This document shows positions 37,371-46,616 of a stretch of DNA of 64,000 nt, one piece after another. The stretch is from CADEED01 sp041395625. Its GTDB lineage: Bacteria; Pseudomonadota; Gammaproteobacteria; Steroidobacterales; Steroidobacteraceae. Both the position numbers and the translations under genes were made by a program. The notes under the pieces are model-generated. The model was given only the letters and a program-made list of their open reading frames with translations. It was not told the DNA's origin and searched no databases. Where the stretch lies: NCBI GenBank assembly GCA_041395625.1, contig JAWLAE010000002.1, positions 1,178,001 to 1,242,000 on the forward strand. Reading direction: 5' to 3'. Position 1 is the first letter of the stretch. Each line of letters opens with the position of its first letter.

Positions 37371-39158
37371 ATGCAGTTTCTGCAACGATTTCCCTCATGG
37401 CCGGCAATCGCCCTCGCCTGCCTCCTGCCGATCTGGGCCGTCGGTCTGTTCTCGCGCAACTACTGGACACCGGATGAGCCGCGCGAAGCCGATATCGCGT
37501 GGCGTATGAGCATGCAGAGCGATCGCACTCTGCCGATGCTCGCCGAGCAGCCTTTTCTCGAAAAGCCACCGCTCACCTACTGGATGTCCGGTGGCTCGAT
37601 GGCGTTGTTCGGTGCGTCGGCCGATGCCGCACGACTACCCAATCTGCTGTACGCAATCCTCGCGACACTGGCGGTCGGTGGTTTGGGTTATGCAGCGGCC
37701 CGCAATCGCGGTGCGATATTGGCTGCCCTGGCATTCGGCAGTTCGTTCCTCATCTACCGTAGCTTCATCTGGCTGGCACCGGACGCCGGCTTGCTCGCGG
37801 GCGTGAGCATTGCACTGCTAGGCGTTTACATGGGATACACGAGCCCGACGGGGCGCCGCAAGCTCGCCTGGTACACCGTCATGCACCTGGGCGCAGCACT
37901 GGGCTTCATGGCGAAGAGCGCGCCTGGTTGGCTGGTGCCCGCCGTGGCCTTGCTGACACTCGCGCTGTGGGAACGACGCTGGAGCGAGCTCTTGCGCTGG
38001 GAGCTGTACGCCGGGTTGCTTCTGCAGCTCGGCATCATCGGGCCGTGGCTCTGGTCCGTTGTGCACGATCCCAATGGCGCCGACGCACTGCGCGTGCTGT
38101 TCTGGAACAACCTCGCTGGCCGCTACGTCCATATCGATGCGCCGCTCGAGCTGCAATATGCCGACGGCCATCGCAACTACTTCGGCAAATACTGGCTGGA
38201 ACTTGCAGTGTACATGTTGCCGTGGTCGCTGCTTTTGTTAGCGGCCACCCGACGCGCTTGGCGAGCGGTGCTCGACGCATCGCCCATGCGCACGGCCTGG
38301 CGCTTCGCCGTGTGCGCATCCGTGCCGTGGCTGTTGCTGTTGTCGGCGTCTGCCACCGCGCGCGATATCTACGCGGCACCCGCGGTCGTGGGACTCGCTC
38401 TGCTGCTTGCGCTGTGGGGAAGCGAGCTGACCGAGAAACTGCCGACCCGAGACCGCTGGGCGTTGCGCGGCACGCTCGCGCTGGTCGTTGCCATCTGCGC
38501 GACAGTCGTCCTCGGCCTGATCACGTTTGCCGCCGCGGCCGCCATGCACAAACAGCCTGCAACTTCACTCGCACTGGGCGCCGTGACATTGATTCTGGTC
38601 GCTGGAATTGCACTCAACATCGCCTACAGTAACAGCAGCCGCAATCGTTGGTTACCCGCGATCGCAGGCATCTTCGTTGCGTATGTCGCGACCATCCTGG
38701 TCGGCGCCAATGAGCTGATGCGGGCGCTCACGCCCTGGTACGACTTGCCAAAGGTTGCTGCTGAGATCCATGCGGATGTGGCCGACACGCCCTGCGCGCT
38801 GCTGCAACCTGATGAAACGACCATCGCGATGCTCGACTATCAACTGCGCACGCGCTGCCAACTGTTGCGTGGCCCGACAACCGGCAGTGCAGAACTCGCC
38901 GCCAGCTGGTTCCTGGAACATGGTACTCGGGCACGTCTCGTCGTGCGCTTGCCGGGTCGCGCACCGGGTGACGTGACAAAGCTGCTCGCAGCTTTGGGCA
39001 TTCGGCAGCGGCCGCTACACGACGGCCTCGCCGGTGATCTCGAAACGGCACTCATCGCGCGTATCGAGCGACGCTACCAAACGCCGCATGGTCGACGTTA
39101 CGCCTTGCTGGCTCCAGCCGCCATGTCCGAGCGGTTCACGGTGGCTGCTGCTCGCTAG
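37371..39158 (+). CDS. ArnT-like glycosyltransferase (GT83), stand-alone copy
   Basis: This encodes 595 residues with about 12 membrane helices. The first periplasmic loop has the catalytic-type acidic motif TPDEPREADIAW (Asp35-Glu36), and LEKPPLTYW follows as in ArnT. Such enzymes move a sugar from undecaprenyl phosphate to lipid A or another acceptor. A second copy lies in the arn operon (47655). The ATG at 37371 is used; a GTG at 37359 overlaps the ribosome site. It is 77 nt after the RND gene, so it may share regulation by the two-component system. Confidence 0.85.
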   Translation: MQFLQRFPSWPAIALACLLPIWAVGLFSRNYWTPDEPREADIAWRMSMQSDRTLPMLAEQPFLEKPPLTYWMSGGSMALFGASADAARLPNLLYAILATLAVGGLGYAAARNRGAILAALAFGSSFLIYRSFIWLAPDAGLLAGVSIALLGVYMGYTSPTGRRKLAWYTVMHLGAALGFMAKSAPGWLVPAVALLTLALWERRWSELLRWELYAGLLLQLGIIGPWLWSVVHDPNGADALRVLFWNNLAGRYVHIDAPLELQYADGHRNYFGKYWLELAVYMLPWSLLLLAATRRAWRAVLDASPMRTAWRFAVCASVPWLLLLSASATARDIYAAPAVVGLALLLALWGSELTEKLPTRDRWALRGTLALVVAICATVVLGLITFAAAAAMHKQPATSLALGAVTLILVAGIALNIAYSNSSRNRWLPAIAGIFVAYVATILVGANELMRALTPWYDLPKVAAEIHADVADTPCALLQPDETTIAMLDYQLRTRCQLLRGPTTGSAELAASWFLEHGTRARLVVRLPGRAPGDVTKLLAALGIRQRPLHDGLAGDLETALIARIERRYQTPHGRRYALLAPAAMSERFTVAAAR

Positions 39159-40855
39159 AAACTACGCTTCGTTTCGACGATGAATTGAACGTTGTTGATG
39201 GACGCATCACCATCGAGCGGCAAGGCAACGTCGAAGTGCAGCACATTGCCGAGTGCCGACCGACTGTTGCCGAACCGCAGCCCGAAGCCGATGTCCTTGA
39301 GCAGGCCCTGCGACTTCGAGCCCAGCGGATCGCGTCCCCAGGTCTGCCCCATGTCGTAGAACACCGCGCCACCCACGTTGAACAGCTGGAACGGATACCA
39401 GTTGGTGAAGATCCGTTGCTCCGCCGTGAATAGCCAGCGCCCTTTTCCCGCCTGATAGCGCAAGGGATAGCCGCGCAAGCCGGTGTCACCGCCTAACAGG
39501 ACTTGCTGATCGAGATCGAGACGGCTGCCAGCCGTGGCAGCAAAACCCAGGAACAGCAGGCGCCGTGGCGTCTGCCGGAAGTAGTACCGGGCCTCGGTCG
39601 ACAGCAGCGCGTTTGCCAACGCGCCGTTCTCCACTCGGGTGCTGGTGGCGGCCTCGAACAGCATGGTCTGGCGCGGTGAGAGCTCGAGCCCCTTGGCAAG
39701 ACCGGCCGTGACGATCGCCGCGTCGCGATCGGAACCCAAGGCGTTACTCGCGAAACCGAGCGACGCGCGTGCGCGCCAGCCGAGGGCGAAGTCTTCGGTG
39801 CGCTCGATCAGATCGCGATTGCGGGTAGTCTGATAATCGTCCTGGATCCACTCCGCGCCGACCCAGGGATAGACGAGCTTGCGGTCTGCCGGCTGCAAGC
39901 GCGGCGCTGCCGCGCCGGGGGCGGCGCCAAACGTATTGTCATCGTACGTGACACCGAACTTGAAGCGCGTCACCCAGCCGTCCACGAGTCCAGCAGAGCG
40001 GCCCCAGAAGACACTGGCCAGTTGCCGCTGCAGTTCGTACTCGTCGATGACCTCGCCCAGATCGTAGCGCGAGTCCACCCGCAGATCGTCGCTGAGCGAA
40101 ACCCCCGCCGCCCAGCGCGTATCGAGCGCGTAGAACGGCCGCTGCAAGGCGAAGGCGGTCTCGCGTCCGTCGCTGTTGTCGGAGTAATTCACCGCCAGAT
40201 CCCACCAGGACCGCCCGAGTTGTCGATCGCGATAGAAGACGTAGGTGGAATCGCGGTCGACCTCGGATTTGAAACCCAGTCCGAGCTGCGTACCCAGCCC
40301 CAGAAAATTGAGTTCCTCCAACTCGAAGCCGGAGGTGTTCTTGCCGCCCTTGCGCCCGAACGACAGGCCTGGATTGAACGTCCAGACATCTTGCGTGATC
40401 ACTTCGATGTCGACGACACCGTCGTGGTACGCGATGGGCCGCAGATGGGCGTCGCGCAGGTAGCGCGTGTCGCGCAGAATGCGCGCTGACTCCTCCAGCA
40501 GGCGACCGTCGTAACGCTCGCCAGTCCTGAACAAGAGCTGGTCTTTGACCGTCGCTTCACGTGTCAGGATATGTAAGCGATTGCCCAACCGGAACAACGA
40601 GGAATTGTCATCGACGCCGCCCGGATCGAATAGCTGTCGCCGGGTAACGCGAATTTCGCCGATTCGGGCCCCGGCTGCCTCGAGCTCCGCATCGGTCGGT
40701 ATGTTGGCTGGGCGCGGATAGGTGACGCGTTTAGCGCGTGCATCGATCTTCGGGAGTATCCGCGCGCTCGCTGGCAGGCTCTGGCAGGCCAATGCCAACG
40801 TGAGCAACAGTATGTGGACGGATGCGGCGGCAAGCGAAACTGACAGGCGAATCAT
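39155..40855 (-). CDS. Short Omp85/BamA-TamA-like outer-membrane protein
   Basis: This encodes 566 residues from ATG 40855, which begins a signal peptide (MIRLSVSLAAASVHILLLTL to ASA); an upstream TTG is unlikely. A single POTRA-like segment (about residues 60-150: IGEIRVTRRQLFDP ... RYLRDAHLRPIAYHDGVVDIEVITQD) precedes a 16-strand-type barrel with the GLRGYPLRYQ motif typical of Omp85 strands, ending in KRSF. Terminal aromatic residues fit barrel insertion by BAM. It follows the TonB receptor in the sigma-factor operon and overlaps the ArnT-like gene's last four bases convergently. Confidence 0.82.
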   Translation of the reverse strand: MIRLSVSLAAASVHILLLTLALACQSLPASARILPKIDARAKRVTYPRPANIPTDAELEAAGARIGEIRVTRRQLFDPGGVDDNSSLFRLGNRLHILTREATVKDQLLFRTGERYDGRLLEESARILRDTRYLRDAHLRPIAYHDGVVDIEVITQDVWTFNPGLSFGRKGGKNTSGFELEELNFLGLGTQLGLGFKSEVDRDSTYVFYRDRQLGRSWWDLAVNYSDNSDGRETAFALQRPFYALDTRWAAGVSLSDDLRVDSRYDLGEVIDEYELQRQLASVFWGRSAGLVDGWVTRFKFGVTYDDNTFGAAPGAAAPRLQPADRKLVYPWVGAEWIQDDYQTTRNRDLIERTEDFALGWRARASLGFASNALGSDRDAAIVTAGLAKGLELSPRQTMLFEAATSTRVENGALANALLSTEARYYFRQTPRRLLFLGFAATAGSRLDLDQQVLLGGDTGLRGYPLRYQAGKGRWLFTAEQRIFTNWYPFQLFNVGGAVFYDMGQTWGRDPLGSKSQGLLKDIGFGLRFGNSRSALGNVLHFDVALPLDGDASINNVQFIVETKRSF

Positions 40856-40884
40856 CCACCGTTGGACGTCACGCGCACGCCGGA

Positions 40885-43203
40885 TCAGTCGCCTCCCCAA
40901 CGAAATGTGAAGCCCAGGTTTATGATCAATGGCAGAGAATGGCTGTTCTCGAGCAGTGGCAATTGGCCGTCTTCGTCCGGCTCATCGATGTCGGTACAGC
41001 ATTCGTTCTGCCGATCGGAGGCGTTTGTGACCTCGACGAACGTCGAGAACTCACCGCTGGCTAGCGGCCGCCGCCAGCTGGCGCGCAAATCGAGCGTATA
41101 GAAGTCACGCCAGCGCGCAGAATTGCGCAGACCAAGGTCGAAACGGTCGTCTGCTCCGATGGCGGGGACCGGCACAGCGATGGGCGTGCGCGGCCAGCCA
41201 CGATGCCAGCCGCCCAGCAGCGACACGCTCGTGCGTCGGCCGCTCCAGGCGAGCCCCGCCGTCGTCGCCCAGGGTTGATCCCAGCTGCGCGGCGCTTCGC
41301 TTGCAAGCAGTTCGTCCTTGACATTGGCCGCCGCGACGCTCGCCCAAGCGGTAAGCGAATCTGTGAGCGGCACGTGGACGTTGAGTTCGACACCACTCGC
41401 TTCCGATGCGCCGGGCGCCAATCGCACGCGATCTGGCGCCGCATCCGGCAACAGCCCCAACGAATTGAGTAGATTGTCGAAATAACTACTGGCCGTGGTC
41501 CAGCGCTTGCGGTAGCCCTCGATCGACCAGCGCACGCCGCTCCGGCTCTCGTGCGCCAGCCCGACGATGGTGTGCACGGCCACTTGAGTGGGATCGGGCA
41601 GCTGCTGCGCCTCCTCGACCCGCCACTCATCGACTCGTTGCGGTTGCGTGAACTCGCCGAACGACGCATAGGCACGCCAGTGTTTCGAGAGATCGAAGCG
41701 CAGATTGAGTCGCGGGCTGAGATGCTGGAACGTGCCGCCCGGCTGGTAGTCCACGGCATCGTAACGCAGACCCGCCTCCGCTTCGAATCGTGACCAGCGA
41801 CGCCCGGTCGATGCGTAGGCGGAATAGCTCAGTGCTTCGGGTCGAGCGCTCGCCATGAACAGCTCGGACTCTGCCCGTCCGAACGTTTGCGCAGCCAGCG
41901 GCGTAAATTCACTCGAGCGCTGATAGACATAGGGTGCGCGCGAGGTTGCGATCCCGACGCCGAAGTCGACTGACAAGCGCTCAGCGGGCTGCCAGCTCCA
42001 GTCCGAGTCGAGTTGGCGGCGTTCGATCTTGCGATCCTCCGTTACTTCACCTGTTGCAATCCACGGACGATCCAATGTCCCGTTGCGCGTCCGCTCGGCA
42101 GTTGTCGATGCGAGCACCGTACGCACGCTGAGATGCTCGTTCCATCGGTGTTCGTGGCTGAGCCACAGGTACTCATCACGATAGCCGGCGCGGGCGAGTT
42201 CGTCTTCAGCGTCGAGCGTGATGCTGTCGTCGAGCAACAACCAGCCGAGCGTCCAGGCGTTGCGTTCATCCGAGGACCAGCGCACTCGCCCCAAGGTATC
42301 GATGAACTCGGGCCGCCCCACATTGGAGCCGAGCGGCTCGAGCACGAGATCGATGGTGCTGCGACGCGCGGCCACCAACCACTCGAGCGGCCAGCGCTCA
42401 CTCGAGCCGACGGACGATGCGCCCACCGTCAACAGACTCAGGGACACAGCATTCTCATGACCCGAGTCGCGCGAACGCGGCGCGATGTCGATCACACCGC
42501 CGGATCGCGTGCCATAACGTACCGGGAAGCCGCCACTGTAGACCTCCATGTGATCGACCGCGGCCGGATCGATCGCACTGATCAGACTGTGGAAGTTCTT
42601 CAAATGAAACGGGTCCAGCAGCGTGACGCCGTCGAAGCGGATCAGCGTATCTTCCGACAGGGAGCCGCGAATATAGGGTCGCGCCGACACACCGGTAGCA
42701 AGACCTGGCAAGGCGCGGAGCGCGCGCAACGGATCGTCCTGGCTGCCGGGCACCATCTCCATGTCGGTCGGTGACACGAGCCGCGGTTCGCCCACAGCAC
42801 GCCCTGCAATGGCGTAGCGACTCGCGTAAACCGATATGGCCTCGAGGGGTTCAGTGCCGCTAGTCGCTGGCCCTGACACGGGCCGCCCTCGCTGGACTGG
42901 CGCAAGCGTCACCACGTAACGCTGGCTGCCCACCTCGCGCAGCATGAGTCCGTGCGCAGCCAGCGCGGCCTTGGCGCGCTGCAATGGAGTATCGGCACGA
43001 TTGACCGGCGGGGCCGGCAGGTCTGGCGGAACGAGATCGGAGCTGTAGAGCACTTCGAGGCCAGCGGCGCGCAGTGACTGCAACACGCTCTCCACCGTAC
43101 TGTCGGCGGGATCCGGGGACGCGCCGTTGGCAGCCACCGCGACAGCGGCTGCGAGAGAGAGAACGATCAGACCAACACTAGTTCGAAACGGGCGGCAACG
43201 CAC
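40885..43203 (-). CDS. TonB-dependent receptor with N-terminal STN signalling domain
   Basis: This encodes 772 residues. A GTG start inside the FecR gene begins a signal peptide (GLIVLSLAAAVAVAANGA). An STN domain (about residues 37-100) is the part that talks to FecR. The plug domain follows (SRYAIAGRAVGE... DPLRALRALPGLATGVSARPYIRGSLSEDTLIRFDGV) and then a 22-strand barrel. Together with the upstream sigma factor and FecR this is a cell-surface signalling receptor. The ligand is unknown. The C-terminus (NLGFTFRWGGD) is not the usual terminal aromatic. Confidence 0.88.
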   Translation of the reverse strand: MRCRPFRTSVGLIVLSLAAAVAVAANGASPDPADSTVESVLQSLRAAGLEVLYSSDLVPPDLPAPPVNRADTPLQRAKAALAAHGLMLREVGSQRYVVTLAPVQRGRPVSGPATSGTEPLEAISVYASRYAIAGRAVGEPRLVSPTDMEMVPGSQDDPLRALRALPGLATGVSARPYIRGSLSEDTLIRFDGVTLLDPFHLKNFHSLISAIDPAAVDHMEVYSGGFPVRYGTRSGGVIDIAPRSRDSGHENAVSLSLLTVGASSVGSSERWPLEWLVAARRSTIDLVLEPLGSNVGRPEFIDTLGRVRWSSDERNAWTLGWLLLDDSITLDAEDELARAGYRDEYLWLSHEHRWNEHLSVRTVLASTTAERTRNGTLDRPWIATGEVTEDRKIERRQLDSDWSWQPAERLSVDFGVGIATSRAPYVYQRSSEFTPLAAQTFGRAESELFMASARPEALSYSAYASTGRRWSRFEAEAGLRYDAVDYQPGGTFQHLSPRLNLRFDLSKHWRAYASFGEFTQPQRVDEWRVEEAQQLPDPTQVAVHTIVGLAHESRSGVRWSIEGYRKRWTTASSYFDNLLNSLGLLPDAAPDRVRLAPGASEASGVELNVHVPLTDSLTAWASVAAANVKDELLASEAPRSWDQPWATTAGLAWSGRRTSVSLLGGWHRGWPRTPIAVPVPAIGADDRFDLGLRNSARWRDFYTLDLRASWRRPLASGEFSTFVEVTNASDRQNECCTDIDEPDEDGQLPLLENSHSLPLIINLGFTFRWGGD

Positions 43204-44197
43204 CCGTAGAGCTTACCCGGATCACACCGTCGAGTAGATCGAAATGCAACGCTGTCGTCTGCATCACGGTCGACAAAGCCTCGAGCGACGTCAAGCCCTG
43301 GATCGAGCCGTGCAATATCGTCGCAGCAATCCGCTTTTCTGTCGCCGCGTCGGCGATGACGAGACGCCGGCCCGTTTCCCGCGCAACCCACTGCAGGAAC
43401 TCGGCGAGTGGGCGGTTCTCGATGTCGAAGTCTGGCGCCAGCGCCTCGGCCCACGCCCAATCTCGGCCAGTCGTCGCGATCGACTGCCGCGTCGATCGAC
43501 CGTCGCCCTCGATCAGGAGCGAAGTGCCAGCCACCGCACGGGTTTCCAGCTCGCCGCGGCGCCAAGCGACCTCGCCCTCGCGCACCCGTAGCTGCGTCCG
43601 CTCGCCCTGCACCGCCACTTCGAACTGCGTACCCAGGTGGGCGAATTCGCCCGCGTCGGTCGCTATCGCGAAGTCTGCGTTCGCCGAGGATTGCGGCGGG
43701 ATATCGACGTATACGACGCCGCGCTCGAGCCGCGCCGTCTCAGCACCGAGGATCTGCAGTGACGTCGCGGATGCGAGCCGCAGCGTACCGCCGCCCGGCA
43801 AATTGACGAGCGCGTTGCCGACCACTTGCAGTCGTTGCCCGGCGCGCAACGGCGACCCGGCGGCAATCGGCCTGACACGACCGAACGATAGGGACTCGTT
43901 GACTGCTCCGGTGGTGCGCTCGAGCTGCCCGAATACTGCACCATCGACGCGCGCTCCATCACTAACAACCCACCAGCCGGCCCCGATAGCGGCCATCGCG
44001 AGGGTCGCCGCGGCTGCCATTGGCAGCCACGGACTACGCTTGCGCTGCACTCGTGTCGCCGCGCGCCATTCCGCCTCGGTAGCGGCCCGGATACGCTGCA
44101 TGGCTGCCGGTGACAGCGGTTCGGCGTGCAACCCCCGACGCAAGGCTTGCTCGTCGGCCGGTTCGTGACCTGCATTGCTGGACCCGTGCCTGCTCAT
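43178..44197 (-). CDS. FecR-family anti-sigma/signal transducer
   Basis: This encodes 339 residues. A short cytoplasmic region is followed by one membrane helix (about residues 59-78) and a FecR domain (LGTQFEVAVQGERTQLRVREGEVAW). The C-terminal part contains an additional STN-like segment (FLQWVARETGRRLVIADAATEKRIAATI). It should hold the ECF sigma factor inactive until the receptor is loaded. It overlaps the sigma gene by four nt and the receptor gene by 26 nt. Confidence 0.9.
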   Translation of the reverse strand: MSRHGSSNAGHEPADEQALRRGLHAEPLSPAAMQRIRAATEAEWRAATRVQRKRSPWLPMAAAATLAMAAIGAGWWVVSDGARVDGAVFGQLERTTGAVNESLSFGRVRPIAAGSPLRAGQRLQVVGNALVNLPGGGTLRLASATSLQILGAETARLERGVVYVDIPPQSSANADFAIATDAGEFAHLGTQFEVAVQGERTQLRVREGEVAWRRGELETRAVAGTSLLIEGDGRSTRQSIATTGRDWAWAEALAPDFDIENRPLAEFLQWVARETGRRLVIADAATEKRIAATILHGSIQGLTSLEALSTVMQTTALHFDLLDGVIRVSSTGALPPVSN

Positions 44198-44820
44198 GAG
44201 GGGTTCTCCGCGGCGGCCGCCCCGCTGCCGTGCAAATCGCCACTCCCGGAATCATCGTCGGCGCACCAGCCGTCGCGAAATGCACTGCGCGCCCGCGCTA
44301 ACAGGGACTGTGCCGCGCTTTCGGTAAGACTCAGGACCGAGGCGATCTCTGCGACACTGAGATCATCACCGTAGCGCAGTTCAAGTATACGCGCGTAGCG
44401 CGGTGGCAATGCATTGACGCTGCGCCGCACGGCGCTGCGCGTCGAATCGGCGGCGCACTCGTCGAGTGGATCCCGGTATTCGAGGAGCTGCACGGGAACA
44501 TTCGCCTGGGTCGCCTGTACGACGTCGGTGAGGCTCTGCATCTCGGGTTGCCGCGCGAGCTTGCGACGTACGTCGGCGAGCTGATTGCGGCAGATCTGGC
44601 ACAGCCAGGTGAACAGCGTCGACTCACCACGAAACTGTGCGAGGTTCCGCATGGCGTTGATCAGGGTCTGCTGCACGATGTCCTCGATAGCGCTTGAATC
44701 CAACGGACTGCGACGCGCGGCGAAGGCCGCCAGACGGCCGGCATAGGCGTTGAAGAACTCGCCGAACGCTTGGGCGTCGCCCGCCTGCATTTTCGCCACC
44801 AGCTGCTGCTCGTCGGTCAC
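44194..44820 (-). CDS. ECF sigma-70 factor
   Basis: This encodes 208 residues from a GTG with an AGAGGA site six nt upstream; a TTG at 44826 lies too close to that site. Region 2 (AIEDIVQQTLINAMRNLAQFRGESTLFTWLCQICRNQLADVRRK) and region 4 (LPPRYARILELRYGDDLSVAEIASVLSLTESAAQSLLARARSAF) are complete. It heads the sigma - FecR - receptor - Omp85 operon and should direct its transcription. It is divergent from the gene at 44960; I found no convincing promoter in the 139 nt between them. Confidence 0.94.
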   Translation of the reverse strand: MTDEQQLVAKMQAGDAQAFGEFFNAYAGRLAAFAARRSPLDSSAIEDIVQQTLINAMRNLAQFRGESTLFTWLCQICRNQLADVRRKLARQPEMQSLTDVVQATQANVPVQLLEYRDPLDECAADSTRSAVRRSVNALPPRYARILELRYGDDLSVAEIASVLSLTESAAQSLLARARSAFRDGWCADDDSGSGDLHGSGAAAAENPS

Positions 44821-44959
44821 GCCCAATCCTCTTGCCGCTTGCTTTAGACGTCGTGCGTATCACAGATCATTCGCGGCCACTATCTGCATCTCGAGCAAAA
44901 AGTACAAGAAAACCTCGACCTAGCGACTGATCAGCAGCCTGGACGACGTCCAAGACGCT

Positions 44960-45907
44960 ATGCGCGCACACGAAATTGCTCCGCAGGTGTTGTTGTGCTC
45001 ACTGCTACCCATGGCGGCGCCGGCACTTGCCACCGCCGAGAGCATTGAATTCGTTGCGGAACACATGCCTGAAATCGCAATGGACAATCGATATGCCACC
45101 CTGCCCCTGTGGACCAATCGAGCCGGTGGCGACGCTGATCGCTGGCGGCTCGCGGCTGCCGCTGGCTACTCTCGCATCGCGGCCGGCGGGCTGGACTTGG
45201 GCGGAGCGATGCTGTCGTGTGCATTCGATCGGTCCATGTCAGCTGACTCGAGTCTATCGTTGTTCGGATTCTTCGACGATCTGTCATTCAGTTCCGCTCA
45301 TCTCGATCGGCGACCGCTCGACGTATCATTCACAGCTGAATTGCCGCTCGTATTGCCGAGCGAGGCGCAGTTCTCCGAGCTGTCGGGCTCAACCCGGCAC
45401 ACCGGCCTGGGCATGGCGTTCCGCCGTGCGACCGAACGAAAGTGGCTCGGTCGCTACGAATGGACGGCCGGGCTGATGTGGGAACGCGTGGCGCTACACA
45501 ACTATACCGTGCGCTATCAAATCCTCGATGGCCGCGACGCGGATGTGCGCGGTTTGCTCGACTACAGTGCGACCTACACGTTTACGACTCCATTTGCGGG
45601 CATTGCCTGGCCGCGCGAGTCTGGCAACTGGCGCACGCGGCCGCACGTGCAGGTTGCGCTGCCGTTGCCGCGACGCGGATTCGCTGGGCGTATCGTGGCA
45701 GCCGGTATCGACGCACGAGGCGACAGCGCCGATCTCGGTGCAAAACCGTTTGGCGATCCGTCGCTGACCTTGGGCTGGGATCTCACCTACATGCCCTGGA
45801 GCCTGACGGTCGACGTTGGCAGCTTCGCGTCCCAAGCCACGCTCGAGCGCCTCATCCATGAAGGTGCGCAGCGCAACTGGCTGGTATCCTTCACTTGGGT
45901 TCACTAG
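44960..45907 (+). CDS. Putative outer-membrane barrel protein, unknown
   Basis: This encodes 315 residues with a signal peptide (PQVLLCSLLPMAAPALATAES). The mature part alternates polar and aromatic residues in barrel-like strands (LGMAFRRATERKWLGRYEWTAGLMWERV; HVQVALPLPRRGFAGRIVAAGID; TLGWDLTYMPWSLTVDVGSF) and ends SFTWVH. I do not recognise the family. It precedes the PAP2 and arn genes by ten nt, so it is probably part of that operon; a lipid A-modifying or envelope role is only a guess from position. Confidence 0.65.
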   Translation: MRAHEIAPQVLLCSLLPMAAPALATAESIEFVAEHMPEIAMDNRYATLPLWTNRAGGDADRWRLAAAAGYSRIAAGGLDLGGAMLSCAFDRSMSADSSLSLFGFFDDLSFSSAHLDRRPLDVSFTAELPLVLPSEAQFSELSGSTRHTGLGMAFRRATERKWLGRYEWTAGLMWERVALHNYTVRYQILDGRDADVRGLLDYSATYTFTTPFAGIAWPRESGNWRTRPHVQVALPLPRRGFAGRIVAAGIDARGDSADLGAKPFGDPSLTLGWDLTYMPWSLTVDVGSFASQATLERLIHEGAQRNWLVSFTWVH

Positions 45908-45917
45908 TGACGACTGC

Positions 45918-46616
45918 ATGACAGACGCGACTACGAGCGCTGCGCGCGGCTTTTGGCTACGCCACGCCATCATTCCGCTCGCTATTGCACTTGGGCTGAT
46001 CGCGTTGTTCGGTCTGACCGACCTCGATCGGTGGCTGGCAACGCGCTGGGCGTGGGATGCCGCTGCAGGGCAATTCATCGCGCACGACTCGCTTCTGGCT
46101 AACAGCATTGTTCACCGTGGGGGTCGCGTTGCAATCTGGGCAGTAGCACTGATCTGTCTCATCGGCTGGCTCGTGAATAGGCGGCGCGACGGCGCACTGA
46201 GCCGGGCCTTCGGCTTCTCACTAATTGCGCTAGCGCTGTCGATTGGCGTGGCCGCCGGCCTCAAGCAAATCACGAATGTCGACTGTCCGTGGGACCTGCA
46301 GGGCTTCGGTGGCGACCGACCGTATGTGCATTTGTTCGCTGACCGACCGGACGACCTGCCCACCGCAAAGTGCTACCCAGCCGCGCATTCGTCGTCGGGG
46401 TTCGCGCTGTTCGCTCTTTACTTCGGCTTTCGCAACACACACCGACGCGTTGCGCTCGCGTCGTTGGCGGCTGCCTTGATCACGGGCGGCATATTTGGTC
46501 TGGCACAGCAGGCCAGAGGAGCGCATTTTCTCTCGCACGACCTAACCAGTGCAATGCTCACGTGGTTCGTGTGTCTCGGACTCTATGTGAGGGTTTTATG
46601 GCACTCAAAGTACTGA
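45918..46616 (+). CDS. Membrane PAP2-family phosphatase at head of arn operon
   Basis: This encodes 232 residues with about five membrane helices. Motif 1 is a variant (KQITNVDCPWDL, cysteine where arginine is usual). Motif 2 is PAAHSSSGFALF, and motif 3 lies in RGAHFLSHD. Similar proteins are called lipid phosphatases; some remove phosphate from lipid A or from undecaprenyl diphosphate. Its 3' end overlaps the start of the ArnA dehydrogenase gene by 19 nt, a strong sign of co-expression with aminoarabinose synthesis. Confidence 0.83.
   Translation: MTDATTSAARGFWLRHAIIPLAIALGLIALFGLTDLDRWLATRWAWDAAAGQFIAHDSLLANSIVHRGGRVAIWAVALICLIGWLVNRRRDGALSRAFGFSLIALALSIGVAAGLKQITNVDCPWDLQGFGGDRPYVHLFADRPDDLPTAKCYPAAHSSSGFALFALYFGFRNTHRRVALASLAAALITGGIFGLAQQARGAHFLSHDLTSAMLTWFVCLGLYVRVLWHSKY

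Noticed and set aside
44821..44959. Sigma-70-like promoter for the ECF operon (TTGTAC, 17 nt, GATAGT, read on the minus strand)
   Set aside because: Only about half of each hexamer matches the consensus; too weak to list as a feature.
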